A stretch of 21,961 bases of DNA, taken from Sphacelaria rigidula. Its lineage: Eukaryota; Phaeophyceae; Sphacelariales. The stretch's first letter is position 1. Each line of letters begins with the position of its first letter. Location of the stretch: contig CAXNAA020000369.1 in assembly GCA_964200075.2 (NCBI GenBank), positions 1-21,961 of the forward strand, read 5' to 3'. Below are positions 1-8,110 of the stretch, piece after piece. Under the pieces are notes generated by a model that made no database searches, was not told the DNA's origin, and saw only the letters and a list, made by a program, of their open reading frames with translations. The position numbers and the translations under genes were made by a program.

Positions 1-69
1 TGTGTTTTTTTGGGGTTTGTTTGTTTTTTTTTTGGGGTGTCGTCGTGGGGGGTGTTTTTGGTGTGGGGT

Positions 70-106
<37 letters not shown>
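70..106. repeat. Poly-G homopolymer of 37 bases
   Basis: An uninterrupted run of 37 G follows a G/T-rich stretch (1-69) and ends at the junction to mixed sequence at 107. The ORFs that cross it are poly-Gly artefacts. Such a long G tract close to the end of a window may be a real homopolymer or a length-collapsed or polymerase-slipped assembly artefact. Its exact length should not be trusted. Confidence 0.95.
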
Positions 107-241
107 CGAATGTTCCCGTGAGGTCTGCACAGGGCGGACGCGGGGTTCTTGTTGGATGCAACAGGGGGGGGACTTGGCTCTGGCATTTGGTAAATACATC
201 TGATGAGATTTGTTCACGCAGTATACACCGCCGCGCCCCGG

Positions 242-252
242 TGGTGTAATGG
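242..252 (+). promoter_or_regulatory. Pol III A box of SINE copy 1
   Basis: TGGTGTAATGG matches the internal promoter consensus TRGYNNARYGG at every position. It is followed 33 bases later by the B box. Confidence 0.8.
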
Positions 253-285
253 TCTGACTGTCGCCGTTAGGGTGGGGAGAACGGG

Positions 286-296
286 GGTTCGATTCC
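286..296 (+). promoter_or_regulatory. Pol III B box of SINE copy 1
   Basis: GGTTCGATTCC matches the B-box consensus GGTTCRANNCC completely and sits in a T-arm-like hairpin. Confidence 0.85.
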
Positions 297-535
297 CGAT
301 GCGTTGGGTTTTTCTTCGTAACGTATGATGTTCACCGTGAAAAGCGGCAGAACGTGAGTAAACGATAGTAGTCGACTGGGTTTGTGTGACGTGAGTTGAC
401 GCGGTGCGGTAGTGCTGATCCAATCCGCGAGATCAAAATGAAAGGCACCTACCGGGGGAGCGACGGGTTGACCCCTTGAGACGACGGACTCATCCCGAGT
501 AAGGGGAGGGGTGCAAAGTGCGAGGGGAAAAAAAA

Positions 536-1483
536 GTGTTCTCAGCGTTTCGATTTTTGCGTGTTGCTATACAGGCAAAGAAAAAGAGTGTTGGAAAGTC
601 TTTGTACACGATGATGTATTTTGTACGCTGATAACATACAATACGTGCCTCCGAAACTCTCCAGTAATTTTTGCTTGTAGGGCATTTTCTTCAGCCACAT
701 TATCGCGTGCACCCAGATCTGCCCAAAATGAAGGAAGAACCGACTCGACTTACCACGAGTTCTGTGAAATTTGGGATACACCACGACCGCCATTGCTAGC
801 AGGCACGGCACCATCAATGAGCGGATTTTGTCAGATGACGAACTCCCAATGTCAGATACAAATTCTCCCACTTTCGCACTCCAACAGAGCCCAACGGCGT
901 CAAATAGTTGCATTTGGCCCGATATTTGCAGCCTTTGGGCTCTCATGGGGCGCAAAAGTAGCAAAAAAAGGCTCGGCATGTGGCGAAACTAATGTTTCCG
1001 ACGAAAATGCCCGCGAGTGATGGCCACGCCGTATCGTTCCTGATGCGGAAATGGGAGTAAAAGCTTTGGTAGCAATGCTCAGCCGTTTTGCAAGTGCTGA
1101 GCGGAAACAGGATACTAGTCCCAGGCGCACGAACCACCCAAAAATCACCCAACACGACGCAATCTGAGCAGCGTTTTACAGTGTACAGCACCAGCACCCA
1201 AGATGGGTAATGACTACAAAGCACGAAGTGATGGTCGTGTCTGTATCATTTCACCACCCTTCGAGGGTGCCGAGGTTCGCCCACAACACAGCACGAGAAC
1301 CCACGAGCAACATTGCTTCTCTACAACGAAAAAGAGCACTCCAACAGCTCAAGAAACGATCGGGAACTATAAAACACGTGTGACAATGGTCAGGTTTGCG
1401 TGAACTTGTTTCGTGTAGTAAGAGAGCTCTAATTGTTTGAATTTGCTTGGTTTAGTGCGGGGGAGGGGAAGGAGTGCGTGGCC
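536..1483. other. Intergenic stretch, no confident gene
   Basis: Overlapping open frames on both strands (a plus frame of 169 codons at 511-1020 and a minus frame of 145 codons at 542-979) show no recognisable domain, and the plus frame starts inside the SINE tail. A small perfect hairpin lies at 1077-1102. I see no promoter, RNA gene or splice pattern that I would defend. Confidence 0.5.
1077..1102. repeat. Perfect 7-base hairpin
   Basis: GCTCAGC at 1077-1083 pairs with GCTGAGC at 1096-1102 around a 12-base loop. No function is assigned. Confidence 0.6.
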
Positions 1484-1725
1484 GATCAAACACCAAACGA
1501 AATCCTCAATTCGGTGTTTGTCATCCCGACAAAACGCGGCCTCTGCGAAAAAGTCCTCTCCAACAAAATGGGGACGGCATGCAACCTAATGCTCAAAATG
1601 GCATATAACTGAGCGCCAATCACAACTACAAAGTTGCTCAGACTGATCAAGTGCGGCTTCGAAAATTCCACGCAACTTTAACTTAGGTCGGGTTTTGTTC
1701 GTTCGAAACTGTCGAATCGAAGTTT
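1484..1725. repeat. Degenerate foldback-like region
   Basis: This region is rich in nested inverted repeats. CAAACACC (1487-1494) pairs perfectly with GGTGTTTG (1513-1520). The sequence near 1505-1540 aligns with gaps to the reverse complement of about 1690-1725 (TCAATTCGG against TCGATTCGA, and CGACAAAACGCGGCCT against CGAACAAAACCCGACCT). Near the centre, CTGAGC and GCTCAG enclose CAACT-acaa-AGTTG. Together they suggest an old, eroded hairpin element like the clearer ones at 7828, 8359, 12001 and 13081. The outer arms are only about 70 percent alike by eye, so the call is tentative. Confidence 0.3.
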
Positions 1726-1973
1726 CCCAAATAGGAACTTCTTACAGCAGACGGCTACAAGCTGGGCCGGCACAGAAAGTCACCCCGTGGCTGGCTGGCG
1801 ATCATTTTGGAACGGCGCCAAGTCCGGGTGAGCTGACTACAGTATATCGTTGTAATGGGGCAAGTTAAGGCTGTCACGCGCTGCCATCCAGCTTGGGAAT
1901 TCGCCAAGTTAGTGCCGTGAAACTCGCGCAACCGTGTTTGTACTTTCCTTCCGTCGGGTTCTTGTGTTGGAAG

Positions 1974-1987
1974 TTTCTCATGAGAAA
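1974..1987. repeat. Perfect 14-base palindrome
   Basis: TTTCTCATGAGAAA is its own reverse complement. The flanks do not extend the symmetry convincingly. It could be a protein-binding site, but nothing nearby supports a specific role. Confidence 0.7.
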
Positions 1988-2313
1988 AACAAATGTTCCG
2001 AGGTGAGAAGAAAGGCGGTGAGCGTCTGCTTCCATGATTCCTCGCCGTTGCAAAGTTGTCGCCGAATCTCATCATTATATGTAGAATGTAATATCGCATG
2101 CCCAGCGATCCTGGCGCAAAATGTTTGAACGTCGCCGCGTTTAACTCATATTATCGAGTTGGGACCTCAAGTTTCGACACGTGATTTGCAATATCGCCGA
2201 CGCATTCCGAGCGGGCCGCCCTGGGGAGCTTTCGCCGACATGCGACCAGCCCAATGAGGTCGAGATAGGGTTGAATTGCAACCGATTGCGCGGCGAAAGA
2301 CACTCGCCAGAAA

Positions 2314-2517
2314 TCATGCGGAAAAAAAAAAGGGTGTGCTAGCGTCAGTCAACATCAGGATATTTGCGTCGCATGCAGGGGGTAGTTGCCATGAGCGACA
2401 CACGAGAGACGTCTCCACGCCGCCACCAGTAGCCGCCGAGGCAACAACAACAAAGGAAAATTGGACAAGAAGAGTACCTACTACGTGTATGATCCGAATG
2501 GGAGTAACGCCACGCAT
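2314..2517 (-). CDS. Possible small secreted peptide, 67 aa
   Basis: Not recognised. Read on the minus strand from an ATG at 2517, the predicted N-terminus (MRGVTPIRIIHVVG) has a basic start and a hydrophobic core continuing to about residue 26. It ends in VVASA-AT, a good signal-peptidase-like AXA site. The mature part would be about 40 residues with two cysteines. Codons show a purine-first bias that continues upstream of the ATG in the same frame to about 2613. A GGTAAGG donor-like string lies just upstream of the ATG, so this could instead be the end of an exon and the start of an intron. No neighbour or homologue supports it; a chance ORF remains quite possible. Confidence 0.2.
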   Translation of the reverse strand: MRGVTPIRIIHVVGTLLVQFSFVVVASAATGGGVETSLVCRSWQLPPACDANILMLTDASTPFFFSA

Positions 2518-2613
2518 ACCCTTACCAAAAATCGCATACCATGGATAACACCAAGTGCTTCTCTTCCGTAAGGTATACTTGGCACGCCGCTCTCCAAACG
2601 TCTCCGCGAGCAA

Positions 2614-5018
2614 CAGACAAGAAAAGAACCGTGGTGTTCCGACTAGGCGTGCCGTTCAGTGTCGGGAAAAGCAAACGTGTGTGCCGCGAGCAAAAACACT
2701 AGAGAAGGTCCAGTAGCAAGACGAGAAAAGTGAAGTTATCGGACCAACACAGCTCGCTGGTGTGCAGAAGAAGACTTGACCACACACTGCATCGAACTAG
2801 CATTGGTCACGACACGCGAGGAGCTGCGCGATCCTTCGCCATCGCAAGCAAAACAAAATAACAGGCGGTGGGCCCGATCCACCAACGATACCCATCCAAT
2901 ACCTCCTGCCTGCTATAGACCACATTGCCCTTCCAGTGCTATTCTGTTCATATCTTGATACAGTGGAAGATTCAGAGTGCCAGTGCCAAGTAGCACTACT
3001 TACGGAACTCCACGACTGCCTGCACAGAGGTGCCTGACACAAGGGCCCCACAAGCTAATACTCTCAAGCCCAGCCCGGCGCCATCAGGTTCCGAGAGCGA
3101 GTGATTCGCGAGCGCCGTGCTGTGACGACTCGGCCGGCCGTGAAGCCCCACTTTACAGTCAACTTCGAAGCACCCGTCATTTGCCAGAACCCAACTCTCT
3201 GCCTTAACCGCCGTGCACAACGATCAGGAACCATGTCTTGGAGAACACCAAATCCATGATCCTTCTCGCAGAAAGGGGGGGGCACACCATGATCATTCGT
3301 ATGATCGTGCTATGTCTAGAAATCCAAGGTGCAGCACGCATTTGGGTGCCACGCATATATCGTCATGAGACGGAGCACGTATACACTCGCCAGTTCACCA
3401 CACGAGGAGTTGTTGTTCTCATCCTTGATTTCCCGAGGAAGAAGAGACGAACAGCGCACCACCGCTCCTACTCCTGAAAGTTCCCGATTCTGTTAACATC
3501 TCGAGCGACGGCCTTCACTACGCGACATACAAGACATCACTATCAACAATGACACAACCTTCGCCGCATTTCCCGACAAAGCCGACGTTGAAAGACTGAA
3601 ACGCCCAGGGAATATCCTCACGCCGGCAGCATACCGAACATGAGTTTGAGGAGAGCCCTGTACTCCGTCACCTACAACCGGAGGGTACGGGTGTATCTGC
3701 TGGTGTAGCGATAAACAGTGACCTAGTAGGAAAGCCGGACTCCATTGGCGTCGACCGGTTTGTCTCCACCCAGAACATCTTCCGGTTTGGCTCCTCCCAC
3801 CTAAAGCGCCAAAGCATGGCGTCAAATCGGGGGGCGGAATATTCAATTTTGCAACTGTCCACGGTTCAACACGAAAGTATGACAAGCACAGACTCACACG
3901 CAAAGCCACGTCAAATTCAAAAGTGTTGGCACAGTCAATGATGCTCCAACAAAAAAACTTCACTGTCTTTCAACAATCCAACAGAGTCGACTGGTGTCAG
4001 GAAAAAAAAAAGAAAAGAGGAAGGGTCATCATGAGCAGATTAACAACAAAGTGGGTAGCGAAAGTACAAGAGGCGCCCAAAACGCGCGATCGCGGGACAA
4101 CTGCGGATACCCCGCTCACCATGCGGTACAACTCGCCTCAACGCAGATGGACGAGATATGGGTTCGGAGAATATTCAATATTCGGACACAGCAAACACGA
4201 ATATCCAAGCACTGCATGCTCCAGCAGCCACAACGGCACCGAAGCCGTCCAGAGACAACAAGAGCCCAAGCGACGACGCAAACTTCGACACGGACGGCCA
4301 ACATAACAAACTAGCAACGCTTCGAATATCGGCTGACTTGGGAGTCTAGGCTAGGGTCGGGTGAGTCACGACTCGTGATAATATCGGTCGTGATACTCCC
4401 TCCAGTTCAAAGCTTTCTCATTATTTGCCGGACTCATCGTACGAGTCGACTCAGGGTACCTACCGTATCGATACGTGATCCCGATCTAGTCCGTTTTACT
4501 TCAGGTACTGAATCTCACCCCCACACATTCGAAGAAATAGCACGTGTGAATCGACTTCACGATCGGACAGAGACAACAACCACACCCGCACGGTTGGCAT
4601 TGGCCGGAGGAGTCGACGCAACGTGGTACTCATTTTCCACCTCAACACACAACACAGCACCATCCCAACAGACTACAAAAATACCACAGCTTGTTTTTAC
4701 TTGTTGCCAGTCATCAGCAACGAGTGCAGGCAAGCAACTGCGCAGCACCCCAACGACGAAACACAGCTGACCAGACAAAAAAAGGGGGAAATAAAAACAA
4801 GACAAATTAAAAGCAAATAAAGCTTGACGACCGAACAACATCAACAAACCTGCGCAACTCTCACAGCAGCCAAGAAACATATGTCATGCTCCAAGACTAC
4901 AAAACTGAATCAACAGTGGAACCCCAACAAATCACGTAAAAACAGAACATGAAAAGCAAGGGCAAAGTACGGCGGCCTCCACAGCAAAACAAAAAAAAAC
5001 AAGAACTTTCTTCCTCAC
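2614..5018. other. Gene-poor stretch, no confident gene
   Basis: The plus strand from about 3900 to 4900 is A/C-rich, which leaves several frames open together (for example 3994-4314, 4158-4349 and 4375-4770). None stands out as coding. The complementary minus strand is T-rich, as an intron would be, and contains acceptor-like tracts, which fits the exon candidate just beyond 5018. Short palindromes occur at 3291-3306 (GATCAT-TCGT-ATGATC), 4366-4378 and 4464-4475. Confidence 0.45.
4366..4475. repeat. Cluster of ACTCG-type palindromes
   Basis: TCACGA-C-TCGTGA lies at 4366-4378, a GACTC...GAGTC inverted pair around 4434-4450, and the perfect 12-base palindrome CGTATCGATACG at 4464-4475. The CTCG/CGAG vocabulary matches that of the satellite array starting near 5465, so this may be a dispersed relic of the same repeat family. 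Confidence 0.45.
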
Positions 5019-5153
5019 CTGACTAGCGCCAGCGGCCAGCGGTTCCCCTCCCTCTGCAGGAGCAGCAGCGGCATCATGGTCATCATCCGTAGCGTACAGA
5101 ATTTCGAAAGCGTTTCTCGTCAGCTCACTCTCCACAGTTTCCGTCTCGTGGTT
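5019..5153 (-). CDS. Candidate internal exon (45 codons, phase 0)
   Basis: On the minus strand an open stretch of exactly 45 codons lies between an acceptor-like AG (5154-5155, preceded by a long T/C-rich tract from about 5215 to 5180) and a textbook donor, CAG|GTGAGG, with the intron starting at 5018. The frame enters and leaves in phase 0. About 26 of 45 codons start with G, a strong coding-type bias, and the other frames are interrupted. The peptide is acidic at first (for example NAFEILYATDDDHD), then Ala/Gly/Pro-rich (AAAAPAEGGEPLAAGASQ), which suggests a disordered linker. No domain is recognised. Partner exons were not found: the downstream minus strand is T-rich and intron-like, with another acceptor-like tract near 4770, while upstream lies the satellite array. 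It may be part of an unannotated minus-strand gene. Confidence 0.4.
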
Positions 5154-5409
5154 CTGTCATCGTCATGACATATCGGATAGCTTTGTGAGAAAGACGGGAC
5201 GAAAATGAAAAAAAATGGACACGTTCCTACAGGTGAAAATATCACGTCTACAGCAACACAAAAATACCAAGAGAGGAGGCGAGGCAAGCGGCATCGCCAT
5301 CCGTACTACATACAGGCGGGTCCCGCCTCAACTACTTCACCCCATAAAAGTGTCTTCGGAGCAAACAGGCCGAGCGGCAGCAAAACACAGAACTTAGATG
5401 CACACGTCG

Positions 5410-5444
5410 GACGAGTCATTACTCGTCGAAACGAGTGCACTCGT
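5410..5444. repeat. Two adjacent CGAG-type palindromes at the array entrance
   Basis: GACGAGT-CATT-ACTCGTC (5410-5427) is a perfect 7-base hairpin. ACGAGTGCACTCGT (5431-5444) is a perfect 14-base palindrome. Both use the words of the satellite monomers that begin at 5465, so they look like diverged edge units. Confidence 0.7.
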
Positions 5445-5464
5445 GGATAATTTTCGAAAACACA

Positions 5465-6114
5465 ACGAGCATGACTCGTGTGCTCGAGTCGTTACTTTTT
5501 TCTTTTAACGAGCAATGACTCGTGTGCTCGAGTCATTACTTTATTCCTCAGCGAGCAATGACTCGTGTGCTCGCCCTATTAGTTTGTTTCCCAGAACGAG
5601 CGATGACTCGAGTGCTCGCCCTGTTTTTTTTTCTTCCCACAACGAGCAATGACTCGAGTGCTCGCCTTGCTTGTTTTTTTCCACAACAAGCAATGACTGG
5701 AGTACCCGCCCTAATATTTTTTTCCATAACGAGCAGTGACTCGAGTGCTCGCCCTATTAGTTTGTTTCCACAACGAGCAATAACTCGAGTGCTCGCCCTG
5801 TTTGGTTTTTTCCACAACGAGTAATGACTCGAGTGCTCGCCCTGTTCGTTTTTTTCCACAACGAGCGATGACTCGAGTACCCGCTCTATTATTTTTTCCC
5901 ACTACGAGCAGTGACTCGAGTGCTCGCCCTATTAGTTTGTTTCCACAACGAGCAATGACTCGAGTGCTCGCCCTGTTCGGCTTTTTCCACAACGAGTAAT
6001 GACTCGAGTGCTCGCCCTGTTCGTTTTTTCCACAACGAGCAATGACTCGAGTACCCGCCCTATTATTTTTTCCCACAACGAGCAGTGACTCGAGTGCTCG
6101 CCCTATTATTTTTC
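5465..6114 (+). repeat. Minisatellite: about 15 monomers of 43-46 bases in a 4-monomer higher-order repeat
   Basis: Monomers begin at 5465, 5508, 5551, 5596, 5642, 5686, 5729, 5773, 5817, 5861, 5904, 5948, 5992, 6035 and 6078. The core is close to ACGAGCAATGACTCGAGTGC followed by TCGCCC and a T-rich spacer. Each typical monomer carries a dyad (CGAGCA...TGCTCG) around an inner palindrome, ACTCGAGT. Monomers 3-6, 7-10 and 11-14 repeat in the same order. The first of each set has the tail CCCTATTAGTTTGTTTCC. The fourth has AGTACCCGC in place of AGTGCTCGC, which breaks the dyad. The larger unit therefore recurs at 5551, 5729, 5904 and 6078 (178, 175 and 174 bases). The first two monomers are variant (GTGTGCTCGAGTC), a usual edge effect. 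Open frames through it are periodic artefacts. Confidence 0.95.
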
Positions 6115-6339
6115 ATGGCCAACGAGAAGCCCAACGAGTGCGAGTGCCACGAGGCACACTCGTGCCCGTCCGGCGTGTGCAAAGATGCCCTCCGCTGCCA
6201 CCGTGCAACGATCGTCGAGTACCCCGCCTTGTCGCATCGATCACTCGGGGGCTTTCAGCATCCCGCACTTTGTCGCTGTATATCCAACACAGCCCGATTG
6301 CGGCTGCTACGGGTCGGCTTCATACAAAAATCAACATAA
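6115..6339 (+). CDS. Small Cys/His-rich ORF at the array boundary, 74 aa
   Basis: Not recognised. The ATG at 6115 sits in a good context (TTTTTCATGG), exactly where the satellite monomers end. The first 40 codons are strongly biased to G or C in the third position (about 35 of 40), and the bias fades afterwards. The peptide starts MANEKPNECECHEAHSC and has five cysteines (residues 9, 11, 17, 22, 28) with nearby histidines, a metal-binding-like pattern. A caution is that bases 6121-6165 are still rich in CGAG/CTCG words (hairpin GTGCC-ACGA-GGCAC at 6144-6157), so part of the codon bias could come from degenerate satellite DNA. The true 3' end might be an intron donor near codon 40-50 instead of the TAA at 6337-6339. 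The longer frame that starts at 6085 uses GTG inside a monomer and is not preferred. Confidence 0.25.
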   Translation: MANEKPNECECHEAHSCPSGVCKDALRCHRATIVEYPALSHRSLGGFQHPALCRCISNTARLRLLRVGFIQKST

Positions 6340-6537
6340 ACGAGCTCTTACTCGATTGACCTGAAATTCGGTATGGACGTCGCTGTTGCTGGCACCGAGG
6401 CGGGATAAACGGGACGGTACCTGTTTCCACACCCAACTCGTCGCCCAAAAATCATGCACACTCAACACACATACTTGGGAAAACGTCTACACTAACTAGC
6501 GTGCGGGATCTTCAAAGCCCTCGGGGAATAAACGCAC

Positions 6538-6834
6538 ATGTCATCGGATTTTCTTCTTCGAGGTTTGAAAGCTGGGGCCTACGAATTCGACAACGGACAG
6601 GTACGCGTCGACAGTGTGAAATCCTTCAGAGCATGCCTTGCAGAGTTTTCACTTTTTACTGTTCCAGATGTAAGGGTGGACCTTTCCCCTCTCGAATTCT
6701 GTCAAAACAGACCGAGTAATCAACAAAACAAAATCTGTAGGATCAACCCTTGGATAGCGAGCGTCGCCTTGGAGCAGTTTTATAGGTTGACAGTCCAGGT
6801 ATATCCGGGGGTTTCCAGGGGGCGGGGGGGATGA
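6538..6834 (+). CDS. Hypothetical ORF, 98 aa
   Basis: Not recognised. It runs from an ATG at 6538, with an in-frame TAA three codons upstream (6529-6531), to a TGA at 6832-6834. The first half is protein-like in composition (MSSDFLLRGLKAGAYEFDNG at the start) with alternating hydrophobic and charged residues and no transmembrane segment. The end is a G-rich stretch translating to RGRGG. Possible splice signals are present: a CAG|GTACGC donor near 6600, a pyrimidine-rich acceptor ending TTCCAG near 6666, and CAG|GTATAT near 6799. A minus-strand frame overlaps it (6649-6996) and reads less well. There is no supporting neighbour. Confidence 0.2.
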   Translation: MSSDFLLRGLKAGAYEFDNGQVRVDSVKSFRACLAEFSLFTVPDVRVDLSPLEFCQNRPSNQQNKICRINPWIASVALEQFYRLTVQVYPGVSRGRGG

Positions 6835-7093
6835 TTTTTGACAGCGGGGTACGAGCCTGTTCGCGAAACAGCCGAAAAGCTCACCAAGCCAACCACGTGT
6901 GTGTGGAAGCTTCCCACGGAAAATCATTAGCCAGGAACGAGAGCCGCGGGAAGCGGGGTTACCATTCTGACCAATCACGGCTATTAAAATGGTCACTTCG
7001 TTACCCTACACGTGAAATACAGGCAAACCACTTCGCGCTGTCTAGCCGTATTTCTCATTTTGGCCGTGACAATCCAACCATAGATACTGCAAC

Positions 7094-7345
7094 ATGGGCA
7101 CAATCATCGTGCTTCTTACTTTACTCATGGTCTATCCCGCCTGCCTGACCCCTCATGCGTTGGTGGTATTGCTTCAAACTGTCTGTAGTGTTGTCGTGGA
7201 ACAGCAGATCCATCAGCAGCATGCAGTAGACTGTGTTCAGTGGAGAGCGTTGGCACGTTGGCTGTCTCTTGCCCTTGTATCCAGGGAAGGCATACAGCAC
7301 ACGTACATACTGCCGCTGCATGCAAAAGCGAAAAACCGCCTGTAA
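7094..7345 (+). CDS. Possible small membrane or secreted peptide, 83 aa
   Basis: Not recognised. It runs from an ATG at 7094 to a TAA at 7343-7345. The N-terminus MGTIIVLLTLLMVYPACLTP is a hydrophobic stretch like a signal peptide or anchor. A second weakly hydrophobic stretch (LVVLLQTVCSVVV) follows at about residues 25-37, then a Gln/His-rich part and a basic C-terminus. Two minus-strand frames overlap it, so strand choice is uncertain. It could be a chance ORF. Confidence 0.15.
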   Translation: MGTIIVLLTLLMVYPACLTPHALVVLLQTVCSVVVEQQIHQQHAVDCVQWRALARWLSLALVSREGIQHTYILPLHAKAKNRL

Positions 7346-7827
7346 CACTTCGATTGCCACGTAGTGGACCAACTAGCCTGTACAGGATGTCAAGGTATCC
7401 CTTTGTCAGCCTACTCTTCCCCGCTTTCTCTCCCCGTCTACACGTCGACATCACATTTTCGGTGCAATCTCACGCATCGAGTAGAACACGCCATCAAAAT
7501 ACTGTTCCAAGGCGAACGCTCAAGTGTATGCACGTTCTTCTCCGCACCGAAGTTCGTCTCCTGTACGTACGAGTATATTTTACTTGCGTGCCCTCCGCTA
7601 CAGAGTGTCTGAGGCGTTTTCCGGGAGCTCGCTTCGCTCTCTGTTGCTCTAAATCGTTTTCGTCTCTCGTGGTTCCAGTCATCACCCATCGTCATAGTGC
7701 ACTTTCGCCTCAACACGAATACGATACGACTCCTGTATGACTTTTTGTTTTTCAACAAAAAAATCGACTCCAGAACAAAATACGAGCTGGGCCAGCCAAG
7801 GCTCTGTCGCCATAGTTCACAGGCCAC

Positions 7828-8076
7828 GCGCGGCAGACGTTTTCGAGTTTCGGGGTGACGTTTTGACATTAGACAAACAGCACTTAGGCCTACCCTGTTA
7901 CCGCCGTCTTTTTTCGTGTTTCCACCCCAACTTCGGGCGATGAAATTTGTTTGGGTGATATTTACATGGCTTGAAGGGAGCGAAAAAAATGGAAGACAGC
8001 GGTGACAGGATGGGTCTTGGTGCAGTTTCTCTCGTGTCAAAATATCACCCCGAAAATTCGAAACATTGAGCCGCGC
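7828..8076. mobile_element. Foldback (MITE-like) element, 249 bases
   Basis: The left arm 7828-7910 aligns with the reverse complement of 7993-8076 at about 75 percent identity, one gap. Shared blocks are GCGCGGC at the very ends, CGGGGTGA, TTTTGACA, GCAC, CCTGT, ACCGC and GTCTT. The middle holds a further stem, CACCCCAAC (7923-7931) with GTTTGGGTG (7949-7957). The outer ends are sharp, but no obvious target duplication was seen. It carries no credible coding capacity. SINE copy 2 begins 34 bases downstream. It is either a non-autonomous DNA transposon or an old inverted duplication that could be transcribed as a long hairpin. Confidence 0.7.
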
Positions 8077-8110
8077 ATCGTCGTTTTCGCGCCTCCACGT
8101 TACCCGCCCT

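Larger units (their letters stand above)
235..535 (+). mobile_element. tRNA-derived SINE, copy 1 (longer form)
   Basis: The tRNA-like head begins with an acceptor-like GCCCCGG at 235. A perfect Pol III A box, TGGTGTAATGG, lies at 242-252, and a perfect B box, GGTTCGATTCC, at 286-296, 33 bases apart as in tRNA genes. The T-arm can pair (CGGGG with TCCCG around GTTCGAT). A non-tRNA body follows, with a conserved 3' segment at about 473-520 (GACGGACTCATCCCGAG) and an A8 tail at 528-535. A second copy at 8111-8319 shares head, body start and 3' end, which shows this is a dispersed repeat rather than a lone tRNA pseudogene. The head resembles tRNA-Glu or tRNA-Gly in the GGTGGT..A.TGGT region, but the parent tRNA is uncertain. 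The anticodon arm is not intact. No target-site duplication was found by eye. Confidence 0.85.

Noticed and set aside
678-1013. GGGCATTTTC inverted pair that might bound another foldback
   Set aside because: Only about ten bases match perfectly and the inner alignment is poor. This could easily be chance in 300 bases.
3923-4770. Several plus-strand frames open at once
   Set aside because: The strand is A/C-rich and so poor in stop codons in all frames. No frame has a clear coding advantage.
5522-6076. Open frames of 100-121 codons on both strands with repeated peptide units
   Set aside because: They are produced by the 44-base satellite. The period is not a multiple of three and the frames cycle, so the repeated peptides reflect the DNA repeat and not a repeat protein.
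5465-6114. CRISPR-like array (regular palindromic repeats)
   Set aside because: The spacers are T-rich and repeat between units instead of being unique, repeats vary, and there are no cas genes. The context is eukaryotic.
7438-8040. Longest frame of the window, 200 codons, minus strand
   Set aside because: It crosses most of the 249-base foldback, overlaps other frames and shows no domain or codon pattern that I would defend.
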